Assembly: GCF_010548375.1 (NCBI RefSeq)
Contig: NZ_JAAGLY010000026.1
Coordinates: forward strand, 1-64,000
Length of the DNA: 64,000 bases
Source of the DNA: Streptomyces sp. SID13726
Lineage (GTDB): Bacteria > Actinomycetota > Actinomycetes > Streptomycetales > Streptomycetaceae
Reading direction: 5' to 3'
Shown: positions 24,394 through 32,553 of the stretch, one piece after another
Layout of the letters: the number at the start of each line of letters is the position of its first letter
How positions within the stretch are numbered: position 1 is the first letter of the stretch
Notes under the pieces: generated by a model
What the model was told of the DNA's origin: nothing
Databases searched by the model: none
What the model saw: only the letters and a program-made list of their open reading frames with translations
Translations under genes and position numbers: made by a program

Positions 24394-25725
24394 ATGACGG
24401 ACGAGACGAAAACCCCGCCCCCCTCGGAACCCCCGCCCGCCTCGGAACCCCCGACCCCCTCGGATCCCCCGGCGTCCTCGGAACCCCCGGCACCCTCGCA
24501 GTCCTCTGCGCCCTCGCGCCGCGCGCTGATCGGCTGGGGCGGTGCCGGGCTCGCGCTCGGCGCCGCCGCGGCCGGTGGCGCGGTCGCGATGACCCGTACC
24601 GGCGACGACATCTCCCCCACGGCCGCCGAAGCGGGTGCCGCGGTCGACTTCCACGGCACCCACCAGGCCGGTATCGCCACCCCCGTGCAGGACCGGCTGC
24701 ACTTCGCCGCGTTCGACGTGACGACCGACGACCGCGCCGAGTTCGTGCGGATGCTGAAGGACTGGACGGCGGCGGCCCGGCGGATGACCGCGGGCAAGCC
24801 CGTCGGGGACGGGGCGTACGGCGGTCTCGCCGAGGCGCCGCCGGACGACACCGGTGAGGCGCTCGGGCTCAAACCGTCACGGCTGACGCTGACGGTCGGC
24901 TTCGGGCCGTCCCTGTTCGGGAAGTTCGACCTGGCGAAGGAGCGGCCGGAGGCGCTGATCGACCTTCCGCAGTTCGCCGGGGACAACCTCGACAAGAACC
25001 GCAGCGGCGGCGATCTGTGCGTCCAGGCCTGCGCGGACGACCCGCAGGTCGCCGTGCACGCGATCCGCAACCTCGCCCGGATCGGCTTCGGCAAGGTCGT
25101 CATCCGCTGGTCGCAGCTCGGCTTCGGGAAGACCTCGTCCACGACCCCCGACGCGCAGACCCCGCGCAACCTGCTGGGCTTCAAGGACGGCACCCGCAAC
25201 ATCGCGGGGACGGAGACCGCGCGGCTGGAGAAGTTCGTCTGGGCCGAGGGGCCCGGCTGGATGGACGGCGGCTCGTATCTCGTCGCCCGCCGGATCCGGA
25301 TGCACATCGAGACCTGGGACCGCACCTCGCTCCAGGAGCAGGAGGACATCATCGGCCGGGACAAGGGCGAGGGTGCCCCGGTCGGCAAGGCCAAGGAGCG
25401 CGACAAGCCGTTCCTGCCGGCGATGAAGCCCGACGCGCACGTCCGGCTCGCGCACCCCGACTCCAACCACGGGGCGACGATCCTGCGCCGCGGCTACTCC
25501 TTCACCGACGGCACGGACGGCCTCGGCCGCCTGGAGGCGGGGCTGTTCTTCCTGGCGTACCAGAAGGACGTCCGTGACGGCTTCGTCCGCGTCCAGCGCC
25601 ATCTGTCCACCGACGCTCTCAACGAGTACATCCAGCATGTGGGTTCGGCGGTCTTCGCCGTCCCGCCAGGCGTCCGCGACAAGGACGACTGGTGGGGCAG
25701 CACGCTGTTCTCCAAGGAGGCGTGA
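24394..25725 (+). CDS. efeB: EfeB Dyp-type heme peroxidase, Tat-exported
   Basis: 443 residues. The N-terminus is a 45-residue Pro/Ser/Glu repeat (SEPP units) preceding the twin-arginine signal SRRALIGWGGAGLALGAAAAGGAVA. The mature enzyme has the Dyp ferredoxin-like halves, with GFKDGTRN (GxxDG motif, catalytic Asp) and the proximal heme His in SNHGATILRRGYSF. EfeB oxidises Fe2+ or promotes heme-iron use outside the cell. It starts 10 bp after efeO, within the same transcript. The low-complexity extension before the Tat motif is unusual in length but in frame. Confidence 0.95.
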   Translation: MTDETKTPPPSEPPPASEPPTPSDPPASSEPPAPSQSSAPSRRALIGWGGAGLALGAAAAGGAVAMTRTGDDISPTAAEAGAAVDFHGTHQAGIATPVQDRLHFAAFDVTTDDRAEFVRMLKDWTAAARRMTAGKPVGDGAYGGLAEAPPDDTGEALGLKPSRLTLTVGFGPSLFGKFDLAKERPEALIDLPQFAGDNLDKNRSGGDLCVQACADDPQVAVHAIRNLARIGFGKVVIRWSQLGFGKTSSTTPDAQTPRNLLGFKDGTRNIAGTETARLEKFVWAEGPGWMDGGSYLVARRIRMHIETWDRTSLQEQEDIIGRDKGEGAPVGKAKERDKPFLPAMKPDAHVRLAHPDSNHGATILRRGYSFTDGTDGLGRLEAGLFFLAYQKDVRDGFVRVQRHLSTDALNEYIQHVGSAVFAVPPGVRDKDDWWGSTLFSKEA

Positions 25726-25728
25726 CCC

Positions 25729-26601
25729 GTGTTCTCCAACTACCTGATCGGACTGCGCGAGGGCCTGGAGGCGTCTCTCGTCGTCTGCATCCTCATCGCC
25801 TACCTGGTGAAGACGGACCGCCGGGACGCGCTCAGGCCCATCTGGATCGGCATCGGCGTCGCGGTCGTCCTGGCGCTCGGCTTCGGGTGCGCGCTCGAAT
25901 TCGGCTCCCAGGAGCTGACGTTCGAGGCGCAGGAGGCGCTCGGCGGCTCGCTGTCGATCGTCGCGGTGGGCCTGGTGACGTGGATGGTGTTCTGGATGCG
26001 GCGCACCGCCCGGCACCTCAAGGCGGAGCTGCACGGCAAGCTCGACGCGGCCCTGCAGATGGGCACGGGCGCGCTGGTCGCCACCGCGTTCCTCGCCGTC
26101 GGCCGGGAGGGCCTGGAGACCGCCCTGTTCGTGTGGGCGTCGGTGCGCGCGGCCGGTGACGGCACTCCGCGCCCGCTGATCGGGGTGGCCCTGGGCATCC
26201 TGACGGCGGTCGTCCTGGGCTGGCTGTTCTACCGGGGTGCCCTGCGCATCAACCTCTCCAAGTTCTTCACCTGGACCGGCGGCATGCTGGTCGTCGTGGC
26301 CGCGGGTGTGCTGGCGTACGGCTTCCACGACCTCCAGGAGGCGAACTGGCTGCCCGGCCTGAACAGCAGGGCCTTCGACATCAGCGGCACGATCCCGCCG
26401 GACAGCTGGTACGGCACCCTCCTCAAGGGCGTGTTCAACTTCCAGCCGGACCCGACCGTGCTTCAGGTCACGGTGTGGCTGCTGTACTTGATCCCGACGC
26501 TCGCGCTGTTCCTCGCCCCGGTAGGGTTCGCCTCCGGGAAGGGGAAGGTGAAGGAACCTGATGAGCAGGGATCTCGGCCCTCGAAGGCCCCGCAGGCTTG
26601 A
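25729..26601 (+). CDS. efeU: EfeU iron permease (FTR1/OFeT family)
   Basis: A 290-residue permease with seven transmembrane helices starting at a GTG three bases after the efeB stop. Both REGLE iron-transport motifs are intact: GLREGLEASLVV in helix 1 and VGREGLETALFVW in helix 4. YGFHDLQEANWLP is the conserved loop before the last helices. EfeU carries Fe3+ into the cytoplasm with EfeO as receptor. The C-terminus is a charged cytoplasmic tail that overlaps the next gene by 41 bp. Confidence 0.95.
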   Translation: MFSNYLIGLREGLEASLVVCILIAYLVKTDRRDALRPIWIGIGVAVVLALGFGCALEFGSQELTFEAQEALGGSLSIVAVGLVTWMVFWMRRTARHLKAELHGKLDAALQMGTGALVATAFLAVGREGLETALFVWASVRAAGDGTPRPLIGVALGILTAVVLGWLFYRGALRINLSKFFTWTGGMLVVVAAGVLAYGFHDLQEANWLPGLNSRAFDISGTIPPDSWYGTLLKGVFNFQPDPTVLQVTVWLLYLIPTLALFLAPVGFASGKGKVKEPDEQGSRPSKAPQA

Positions 26602-27565
26602 CCGGAGCGCACTGATAGCGGCCTCTGTGACCGCTTTGTCGTTGACGGCGAGCGGATGCATGGTGGTGCACGGGGAGCGTGAGGTGCTGCCCGCGACCAC
26701 CAAGGCGGAGGCCGCCAAGGCGCTCCAGCAGTTCACAGCCGCGTACAACAAGGCGGACAAGGCGTACGACAGTTCACTGGACTCCGCCCATGTCAGCGGC
26801 GCCCTCTCCGCGATCGACGCGGCCCGGCTGAAGGCCGGCGCGAAGAACAACCCGGGCGGCAACCCCTCGCACACGCCGCTGGAGTTGTCGGACGCGAAGT
26901 TCACCATCCCCAAGAAGGCGGGCTGGCCGCGCTGGTTCGTCGCGGACACGGCCGGCAACAAGGGCGGCGACGCGCGCTGGGTGCTGGTGTTCACCCGCGA
27001 CGGTCTGAACGAGACCTGGCAGGCGTCGTATCTGACGCTGGTGGCGCGGGGCGACATGCCGAAGTTCAAGCTGGACGGCGACGGTTGGGCCGAGGCGGTG
27101 CCGGCGAACTCGACGGACCTGGCCGTCGCGCCCGGGACCCTGAGCAAGGACTACACGTCCTATCTCAAGAGCGGCAGCGGGGCCGCCTTCGCCGACGGCG
27201 CGCAGACCAGCGGGTGGATCGCGAAGCGGAAGAAGGACGCCCAGAAGCCGGGCCTGGCCACGCAGTACATCGACGAGCCGCTGAACGACGGCGACTACGC
27301 GCCGCTCGCGCTGCGCACCGAGGACGGCGGGGCGCTGGTGTTCTTCACCTCGCACCACTACGTCAAGCAGACGGCCTACCCGGGCTCCTCGATCCCGGCG
27401 CAGAGCGCCGACGTCCTCGCCCTGACGACCGGTGAGATCAAGCAGTCGATCACCATGGACATCATCTCCAACCAGGTCGCCCTCGACCCGCCCAAGAGCG
27501 GCGGCGACCAGAAGGTCTCGGTGCTCGGCCGCATCCAGGGGCTGACGTCCGCGGAGGGGTCGTAG
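26561..27565 (+). CDS. Conserved secreted lipoprotein, unknown function
   Basis: 334 residues starting inside the efeU 3' end. A basic N-terminus (RDLGPRRPRRLDRS) leads into LIAASVTALSLTASGCMVV, a lipobox with lipid-Cys at about 33. The mature part is soluble alpha/beta (WFVADTAGNKGGDARWVLVFTRD, SYLTLVARGDMP, DYAPLALRTEDGGALVFFTSHHYVKQ). I do not recognise an assigned enzymatic family; similar lipoproteins accompany actinomycete transport operons. The 41-bp overlap with efeU implies translational coupling and a possible role in iron uptake or envelope maintenance. Confidence 0.8.
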   Translation: MSRDLGPRRPRRLDRSALIAASVTALSLTASGCMVVHGEREVLPATTKAEAAKALQQFTAAYNKADKAYDSSLDSAHVSGALSAIDAARLKAGAKNNPGGNPSHTPLELSDAKFTIPKKAGWPRWFVADTAGNKGGDARWVLVFTRDGLNETWQASYLTLVARGDMPKFKLDGDGWAEAVPANSTDLAVAPGTLSKDYTSYLKSGSGAAFADGAQTSGWIAKRKKDAQKPGLATQYIDEPLNDGDYAPLALRTEDGGALVFFTSHHYVKQTAYPGSSIPAQSADVLALTTGEIKQSITMDIISNQVALDPPKSGGDQKVSVLGRIQGLTSAEGS

Positions 27566-27575
27566 GAGAGGTCCG

Positions 27576-28313
27576 TCAGCGGCGCAGGGGCCAGGCCGTG
27601 CTCGCGTGGTCCGGTTCCTGGCCGGCGTGGCGGGCGCAGGCGTCGGTGAGGTATTCGAGCAGGGTCAGCGGGTCGGGCAGCGGGTTTTCGGGGCCGCGGA
27701 CCCAGTGCACCGCCTGGTCGCCGGGGAGCGTGGCGGGCGGTACCAGGACGTAGGAGCCCCGGCAGTGCCAGCGCAGGCCGGGGTGTTCGTCGGCGGTCTC
27801 GGGGTGGCAGTCCAGCTCGCACGGCCACCATTCGTCCTCGTCCTCGGGGGTGCCGCGGGTGAGGGTGAAGAAGAGGAGCCGGCCGTCGTCGCTCTCGGCG
27901 ACCGGGCCGACCTCGACGCCGGAGGCGAGCAGCCGCTCCAGGGCCTCCTGGCCGGCCGGCAGGGGGACGTCCAGGACGTCGTGGACCATGCCGGTCGCGG
28001 TGATGAAGTTGGCCTGCGGCTGGTGCCGGGCCCAGCGCTCGATCTGCGCGCGGTCGGTGGTCGACTGGGTCTGCCAGGCGAACGACACCGGGTGCCGGGC
28101 CGGGGTGGGACAGCCGATCCGGTCGCAGGAGCAGCGGTAGCCGGGGGCGGGATGCGCGGCGGGCGCGAGCGGGAGACCCGCTTCGGCGGCGGCCAGCAGC
28201 AGGGCCTCACGACCGCCTTCGTCCCCGGCGGTCTCCTCCTTCGGCCGGCGTCCGCGCAGCCACTGGGAGAGTTTGCCCTGCCGGCCGGTTCGGCCGCCCC
28301 ACTCCGCGCTCAT
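27576..28313 (-). CDS. Prim-pol (bifunctional DNA primase/polymerase) N-terminal domain protein
   Basis: A 245-residue protein with a basic head (GKLSQWLRGRRPKEETAG) and a prim-pol-like module. GYRCSCDRIGCPTPARHPVSFAWQ is the Cys-containing insert common to actinomycete prim-pol proteins. The RWARHQPQANFITATGMVHDVLDVPLPAGQEALERL segment corresponds to W-P-AN-gi-TG-..-vlDvD-..G; here the usual DvD metal motif reads DVPLP, so metal-binding residues look substituted and catalytic competence is doubtful. RGSYVLVPPATLPGD is the C-terminal strand motif (G-YvvaPPS). It stands alone, convergent with the lipoprotein gene. Confidence 0.78.
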   Translation of the reverse strand: MSAEWGGRTGRQGKLSQWLRGRRPKEETAGDEGGREALLLAAAEAGLPLAPAAHPAPGYRCSCDRIGCPTPARHPVSFAWQTQSTTDRAQIERWARHQPQANFITATGMVHDVLDVPLPAGQEALERLLASGVEVGPVAESDDGRLLFFTLTRGTPEDEDEWWPCELDCHPETADEHPGLRWHCRGSYVLVPPATLPGDQAVHWVRGPENPLPDPLTLLEYLTDACARHAGQEPDHASTAWPLRR

Positions 28314-28466
28314 CTATCGCCCTCGCCTCGCTGTCGTGCGGAACAGCATGCCCTATGGTCCCATCTTCCTCCGCTCCGGGGGGCCGGGAACGGACATGAG
28401 CGGTAGGGGCTGCCTCACACCGGAATCAGGCGCTATGACCGGCTATCTCATGACGTACGGCACCGC

Positions 28467-29105
28467 TCAGCGGGGTGCGATTCCGTGCAGGGCGTAGTCG
28501 ACGAGGGTGTCCGTGTAGTCGTAGGAGATCGGGCCGGTGTACTGGAGCCAGCGCTGGGCGAGCGGGGAGACCCAGAGTTCGAGGGCGATGCGCGGGTCGA
28601 TCTCGGGGCGTACCTGGCCGGCCTGCTGGGCGGCGCGCACCCGGTCGACATACAGCAGGAGCGACGGTTCGAGGAGCTTGGTCATGAAGGCGCGGCCGAC
28701 CTGTTCGTTGACGACGCCCTCGGCGGCCAGGGCGCGGGAAGGGGCCTCGAAACGGGGGTCCTTGAGCTGGTCGACGGTGAGGCGCAGCACGGCCTTGAGG
28801 TCGGTGGCGAGGTCGCCGGTGTCCGGGATGGCGTAGCTGTCCTGAGGGCCGGCCTCGCGCGCCGCCTGGTCGCTCAGGTCGAGGAAGGCCTCCATCAGCA
28901 CCTCCGCCTTCGACGACCACCAGCGGTAGATCGTCTGCTTGCCGACGCCGGCGCGGGCGGCGATGCCCTCGACGGTGGTCTTGGGGTAGCCGACCTCGGC
29001 GACGAGTTCGAGGGCGGCGTCGTAGATCGCGCGGCGGGACTTCTCGCTGCGGCGGGTGGCGTCGGGGGGGGGGGGGGTGGGGCGGGCGGACTTCTGCGGC
29101 GTCAT
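28467..29105 (-). CDS. TetR-family regulator with a C14 tract near its start
   Basis: A 212-residue repressor. The HTH is at about 20-70: RRAIYDAALELVAEVGYPKTTVEGIAARAGVGKQTIYRWW. The C-terminal ligand domain is of TetR_C_16/AcrR type (LLEPSLLLYVDRVRAAQQAGQVRPEID). Residues 10-14 (TPPPP) are encoded by 14 consecutive Cs (plus strand G14 at 29064-29077). Loss or gain of one base there would shift the frame at codon ~11. It is divergent from the small gene at 29215, with two palindromes between. Confidence 0.9.
   Translation of the reverse strand: MTPQKSARPTPPPPDATRRSEKSRRAIYDAALELVAEVGYPKTTVEGIAARAGVGKQTIYRWWSSKAEVLMEAFLDLSDQAAREAGPQDSYAIPDTGDLATDLKAVLRLTVDQLKDPRFEAPSRALAAEGVVNEQVGRAFMTKLLEPSLLLYVDRVRAAQQAGQVRPEIDPRIALELWVSPLAQRWLQYTGPISYDYTDTLVDYALHGIAPR
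29064..29077. repeat. Homopolymer G14 inside tetR
   Basis: Fourteen consecutive Gs on the plus strand encode TPPPP on the minus strand, close to the start of the TetR gene. Confidence 0.9.
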
Positions 29106-29122
29106 GGGTCGAATCTAACAGG

Positions 29123-29184
29123 TTGACAAGACGGTGCGTCTCGCCGGAGAGTGGTGTGGGTTCATGCGAGACGAGACGTCTCGT
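29123..29184. promoter_or_regulatory. Divergent promoter region with two TetR-type palindromes
   Basis: TTGACA (29123-29128) could be a -35 element. AGACGGTGCGTCT (29129-29141) and ACGAGACGTCTCGT (29171-29184, perfect 14-bp palindrome) share the AGAC/GTCT core and flank the space between the divergent TetR gene and the small gene at 29215. They fit autoregulation by the TetR. Confidence 0.65.
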
Positions 29185-29214
29185 GTGGTGTTGGGTGAGC
29201 GAGAGGAGCAGGTC

Positions 29215-29433
29215 ATGGCGCGAGGTGGGTCCGGGAACATGCTCGGGGTCGGCGGTACGCGCAGCAACCTCGGGCGGAAGGCGCTGCGGGGTGGCGGGGG
29301 GGGGGGGGGGGTCGGGGGTGCGGAGGATCCTCAGGCCCAGAAGCGGGAGTTGTTGCGGAGGCTTCGGGAGCGGGAGCGGGACGCAGCCGACCGAGTGCCG
29401 ATGTCACACATCGAGTCGCCGGATCATCCTTGA
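29215..29433 (+). CDS. Small DUF6243-like protein with a poly-Gly tract
   Basis: 72 residues from the ATG at 29215, preceded by GAGAGGAGC. The start MARGGSGNMLGVGGTRSNL and the Arg/Glu-rich helix QKRELLRRLRERERDAAD resemble the short actinomycete family I recall as DUF6243 (memory, not searched). The centre, GGGGGGG, is encoded by 16 consecutive Gs (29296-29311). Function unknown. It is probably repressed by the divergent TetR. Confidence 0.7.
   Translation: MARGGSGNMLGVGGTRSNLGRKALRGGGGGGGVGGAEDPQAQKRELLRRLRERERDAADRVPMSHIESPDHP
29296..29311. repeat. Homopolymer G16 inside the small gene
   Basis: Sixteen consecutive Gs encode the Gly run of the 72-residue protein. It is the longest homopolymer I found in the window and lies 220 bp from the G14 tract in the divergent gene. 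Confidence 0.9.
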
Positions 29434-29439
29434 GGAGAA

Positions 29440-29462
29440 GGGCATCCCGCGACGGGGTGCCC
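29440..29462 (+). terminator. Hairpin after the small gene
   Basis: GGGCATCCCG-CGA-CGGGGTGCCC forms a stem with one G-T pair just after the stop at 29433. No T-run follows, and the DoxX-like gene starts 28 bp later, so partial readthrough is possible. Confidence 0.55.
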
Positions 29463-29489
29463 GCTGTCCTCAACAGAACCGGAGAGAGT

Positions 29490-29846
29490 GTGTTCGTCGC
29501 CTACGTCACGGTCATCGTCCTCGGCGCGGTCTTCAACGGGGCCGCCGCCGTCACCTACCTGATCGGGCATGAGTACCCCAAGTCCCAGGCGGACATGAAG
29601 GGCATACCCCGGAAGTTCGTGCCGGTGCTGGGCACACTGCTGGCCGCGGGCACCGTCGGGCTGCTGGCCGGGTTCGCCGTGCCGGTCCTGGGGACCCTGG
29701 CCGCCGCCGGGCTCGTGCTCTACTTCATCGGCGCGATCATCGCGCACCTGCGGGTGGGGTCCCGTGACATCGTCGGCGGGATCGTGTTCCTCGCCACCGC
29801 GGTGGCCGCGCTGACGCTGGGGGTGCTCCACCACGGTCTGTGGTGA
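29490..29846 (+). CDS. Small DoxX-like membrane protein
   Basis: 118 residues from a GTG at 29490 (GGAG at 29481). Four hydrophobic segments: YVTVIVLGAVFNGAAAVTYLI, VPVLGTLLAAGTVGLLAGFA, PVLGTLAAAGLVLYFIGAIIAHL, and IVGGIVFLATAVAALTLGVL. The IGHEYPKSQADMKGIPRKFVPVLGTL loop and the AHLRVG motif are typical of the DoxX_2 group. The function of this group is unclear; it is often linked to redox or secretion stress. It may be co-transcribed with the small gene upstream. Confidence 0.8.
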   Translation: MFVAYVTVIVLGAVFNGAAAVTYLIGHEYPKSQADMKGIPRKFVPVLGTLLAAGTVGLLAGFAVPVLGTLAAAGLVLYFIGAIIAHLRVGSRDIVGGIVFLATAVAALTLGVLHHGLW

Positions 29847-29855
29847 CGGCACGCC

Positions 29856-30836
29856 TCACCGGGGCCAGCTGTCGCCCCAGTCGGTGTCTCTCGCCGTCCT
29901 GTACTGGTCGCCGTGGCGCTTGGTGATCGTGCGGCGGGTCAGGTGTTCGTCGGGCTCGCAGAGGTCGAGGAGGACCTGGCCCTTGCGGATCTGGGGGCGG
30001 CGGATCACCCGGGCGGGGGCCGGGGTGGCGGGGAGGCGGGTGGCCGCCACGTAGCTGAACTTCTCGTCCTCGTACGGCAGGGAGCCGCCCTTGACCCGGC
30101 GGTGCAGGGAGGAGCGGCTGACCCTCGCGGAGAAGTGGCACCAGTCCTCGCCGGGGACGATCGGGCAGGCGGCGCTGTGCGGGCAGGGGGCGGCGACGCG
30201 GAAGCCGGCGGCCACGAGGCTGTCCCTCGCCTCGATGACGCGGGCGTATCCGGCGGGGGTGCCGGCCTCGACGATCACCACCGTCCGCGCCGCGGTGGCG
30301 GCCTCGGTCACGAGGGCGGTGCGGTCGGTGGGGGTCAGTTCGTTCAGGACGTACGAGACGGTGACCAGGTCGGTGGGGGCGAGGGTGAGGTCCTTGCCGA
30401 TTCTGGCGCGGCGCCAGTCCGCGGTGCGCAGGGCGGGGTTGGCGGTGGCGATCTCGCGGCCGAGGGTGAGGGCGGGGTCGGACCAGTCCAGGACGGTGAC
30501 CGGGCGGTCGCCGGGCCAGGTGGCGGTGACGGCCCAGGTGGCCGCGCCGGTGCCACCGCCTACGTCGGTGTGGCTGGCGGGGGTCCAGCCGGGGGTGGTG
30601 TCCGCGAGTGCTCGCAGGGCGGTGTGGACCGCCTCGAAGGTGGCGGGCATGCGGTAGGCGGCGTAGGCCGCCACGTCTGCTCGGTCGCGGAGGATGGGGG
30701 TGTCGGTGGGGGTGGCTCCGCGGTAGGTGGCGATGAGCCTGTCGACCGCCTGGGTCGCCTGCTTCGGGGGGAGGCCGTCGAGGAGGGTCGCGAGGGTGGC
30801 TCGGAGGGTCTCGGAGGGGGGTGCGGGGGCGGTCAC
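29856..30836 (-). CDS. Rsm22/METTL17-like ribosome-associated methyltransferase
   Basis: A 326-residue protein of the Rsm22 family (small ribosomal subunit assembly, SAM-methyltransferase fold). RDRADVAAYAAYRMPATFEAVHTAL is the conserved N-terminal motif. SHTDVGGGTGAATWAV is the SAM-binding glycine loop. LVTVSYVLNEL follows. CPHSAACPI and DWCHFSARVSRSS carry the four-Cys cluster that binds an iron-sulfur centre in homologues. The final section (YVAATR, RVIRRPQIRKGQVLLDLCEPDEHLTRRTITKRHGDQYRTARDTDWGDSW) is a family-typical RNA-binding tail. Length fits. The target rRNA position is unknown. Confidence 0.9.
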   Translation of the reverse strand: MTAPAPPSETLRATLATLLDGLPPKQATQAVDRLIATYRGATPTDTPILRDRADVAAYAAYRMPATFEAVHTALRALADTTPGWTPASHTDVGGGTGAATWAVTATWPGDRPVTVLDWSDPALTLGREIATANPALRTADWRRARIGKDLTLAPTDLVTVSYVLNELTPTDRTALVTEAATAARTVVIVEAGTPAGYARVIEARDSLVAAGFRVAAPCPHSAACPIVPGEDWCHFSARVSRSSLHRRVKGGSLPYEDEKFSYVAATRLPATPAPARVIRRPQIRKGQVLLDLCEPDEHLTRRTITKRHGDQYRTARDTDWGDSWPR

Positions 30837-30889
30837 CCGGTGATTCTATGGGCGGCCGGTGACTGGGCGGACCTCGCTGTTTCCTCGCC

Positions 30890-31012
30890 CCCGCCGCCCC
30901 TACCCGTCCCGTCCCCAGGGGCTGCCGCCCCTTCGACCCCGCCCCTGGGGGCTGCGCCCCCAGACCCCCGTCGGCCCTTGAGCGGCCTCGTCCTCAAACG
31001 CCGGACGGGCTG
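30890..31012. repeat. GC-rich intergenic repeat of Streptomyces type
   Basis: Contains GGGGGCTGCGCCCCCAGACC and CGTCCTCAAACGCCGGACGG, two short segments that I recall recurring between genes in many Streptomyces genomes. CCCCTGGGGGCTGCGCCCCCAG can fold into a hairpin. No gene is present between 30837 and 31422. Confidence 0.65.
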
Positions 31013-31022
31013 AAAGTGCCTG

Positions 31023-31399
31023 GGCCGGTGTTCCAGGGGTGGAGCCCCCTCGGGTGGGTGGGGGCTTGGGATGGAAATCGGTCGCGGCCTCGGACACCGG
31101 ACGGGTCGCGAGAAGCAGGCCGGTGTTCAGAGGCGAAGCCCCCACGGGTGGGTGGGGGCTTGGGATGGAAATCGGTCGCGGCCTCGGACACTGGACGCGT
31201 TGCGAGAAGCAGGCCGGTGTTCAGAGGCGAAGCCCCCACGGGTGGGTGGGGGCTTGGGATGGAAATCGGTCGCGGCCTCGGACACCGGACGGGTCGCGAG
31301 AAACAGGCCGGTGTTCAGGGGCGAAGCGCCCACGGGTGGGTGGGGGTTCGGGACGGTTGTCACTCGTCCTCGAACGCCGGACGGGCTGAGATACCCGGA
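31023..31399. repeat. Four tandem ~94-bp repeats, each with a perfect hairpin
   Basis: Units start at 31023, 31118, 31212 and 31306 (periods 95, 94, 94). Units 2 and 3 are almost identical and the fourth diverges in its second half. Most units contain AAGCCCCCAC-GGGTGG-GTGGGGGCTT or a close variant, a 10-bp stem with a 6-nt loop, so the array is a series of terminator-like hairpins downstream of the serine hydrolase gene (minus strand). ORFs through it are repeat artefacts. Confidence 0.92.
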
Positions 31400-31422
31400 C
31401 CGGTCTCCAGCAGTCACACCGC

Positions 31423-32553
31423 TCACGTCTCCCGAACCGCCCGTGCCACCCGTGTCGCCGCCGCCGCTCTCGGTCTGTTGTCCGGGGGGCGGCGGCGTGG
31501 GTGGACCGTGTTGGCGAGGAGGACCACGAAGGTGTCGGTGGCGGGGTCGAGGACGAGGGAGGTGCCGGTGAAGCCGGTGTGGCCTGCTGCTCCCTGGCCC
31601 GCGAGGTCGCCCATGAACCATTTCTGGTCCAGGGCGAAGCCCAGGCCGGGTGGGGTCAGGAGGAGTTCCACGAAGTCGGGGCCGAGGATGCGGGCGGGGC
31701 CGTACGCGCCGTTGGCCAGGAGGGTGCGGCAGAAGACGGCGAGGTCCCGGGCGGTGGAGAAGAGGCCCGCGTGGCCTGCCACGCCGCCCAGGGACCAGGC
31801 GTTCTCGTCGTGGACCACGCCCCGCAGCATGCCCCGGTCCGCCTTGGCCCAGGGCCGGCGCTGGTCCTCCGTGGCCGCCGCTCCGGGGCAGGGGCCGAAG
31901 CGGGTGGAGGTCATGCCGAGGGGGCGGGTGATGCCGTCGTGGACGAGGACGTCGAGGGGGCGGCCGGTGATGCGTTCCAGGACCTGCTGGAGGAGCAGGG
32001 GGTTGAGGTCCGAGTAGGTGTACGTGCCCGGGACGCCGATCGGGACCTCGGCGCGGAGCAGCGCGAGGCGTTCCTCGTCGTCGGCGCAGTCGTGGAGGGG
32101 GAGTTCGGGGCGCAGGCCCGAGGTGTGGGTCAGCAGCTCGCGGACCGTGATGCCGTGGGTCGCCGCCGCCGTGAAGTCCGGCAGGTACGCCCCGACCCGC
32201 GCGTCGATGCCCAGCGTGCCCCGCTCGATCTGCTGCACCGCGGCGACCGCCGTGAACAGCTTGGTGAGGGAGGCGAGGTCGAAGGGGGTGTCCACGCGCA
32301 CCGGGACCCGGGCCTGAGGCGGCAGCTCGACGCCCGCGTCGGCCTCGGGGTCGTAGGAGCTGTAGCGGACGGCCCAGCCCGCCGCCTCCTCCACGGCCAT
32401 CACCGGGCCGCGTCCGGCGGCCAGGACGGCGCCCGCGGCCCAGGGGCGGTCGCCGGTGGTGAGGGCGTGGAACTCCTCGACGAGGTCGCGGAGTTCCCCG
32501 GGGTCGAGTCCGGCCCGTTCCGGTGTGTCGCTGCGCAGTCTCGGTGCGCTCAG
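31423..32553 (-). CDS. Beta-lactamase-fold serine hydrolase, probable CTG start
   Basis: About 376 residues of the class-C beta-lactamase/esterase family. The SxxK nucleophile is in FDLASLTKLF (about 96-105), the YxN motif is YSDLN, and the third motif is GHTGFTG. No ATG, GTG or TTG lies between the preceding stop and the conserved domain. The only suitable start is CTG at 32551-32553, nine bases after GGAGGG and overlapping the MFS stop as CTGA, by analogy with ATGA coupling. No signal peptide is visible. Possible roles are esterase, D-aminopeptidase or cell-wall carboxypeptidase; substrate unknown. Confidence 0.85.
   Translation of the reverse strand: MSAPRLRSDTPERAGLDPGELRDLVEEFHALTTGDRPWAAGAVLAAGRGPVMAVEEAAGWAVRYSSYDPEADAGVELPPQARVPVRVDTPFDLASLTKLFTAVAAVQQIERGTLGIDARVGAYLPDFTAAATHGITVRELLTHTSGLRPELPLHDCADDEERLALLRAEVPIGVPGTYTYSDLNPLLLQQVLERITGRPLDVLVHDGITRPLGMTSTRFGPCPGAAATEDQRRPWAKADRGMLRGVVHDENAWSLGGVAGHAGLFSTARDLAVFCRTLLANGAYGPARILGPDFVELLLTPPGLGFALDQKWFMGDLAGQGAAGHTGFTGTSLVLDPATDTFVVLLANTVHPRRRPPDNRPRAAAATRVARAVRET

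Noticed and set aside
31023..31399. Possible CRISPR array
   Set aside because: Units are ~94 bp and almost wholly identical with no unique spacers and no cas genes; it is a tandem repeat with hairpins.
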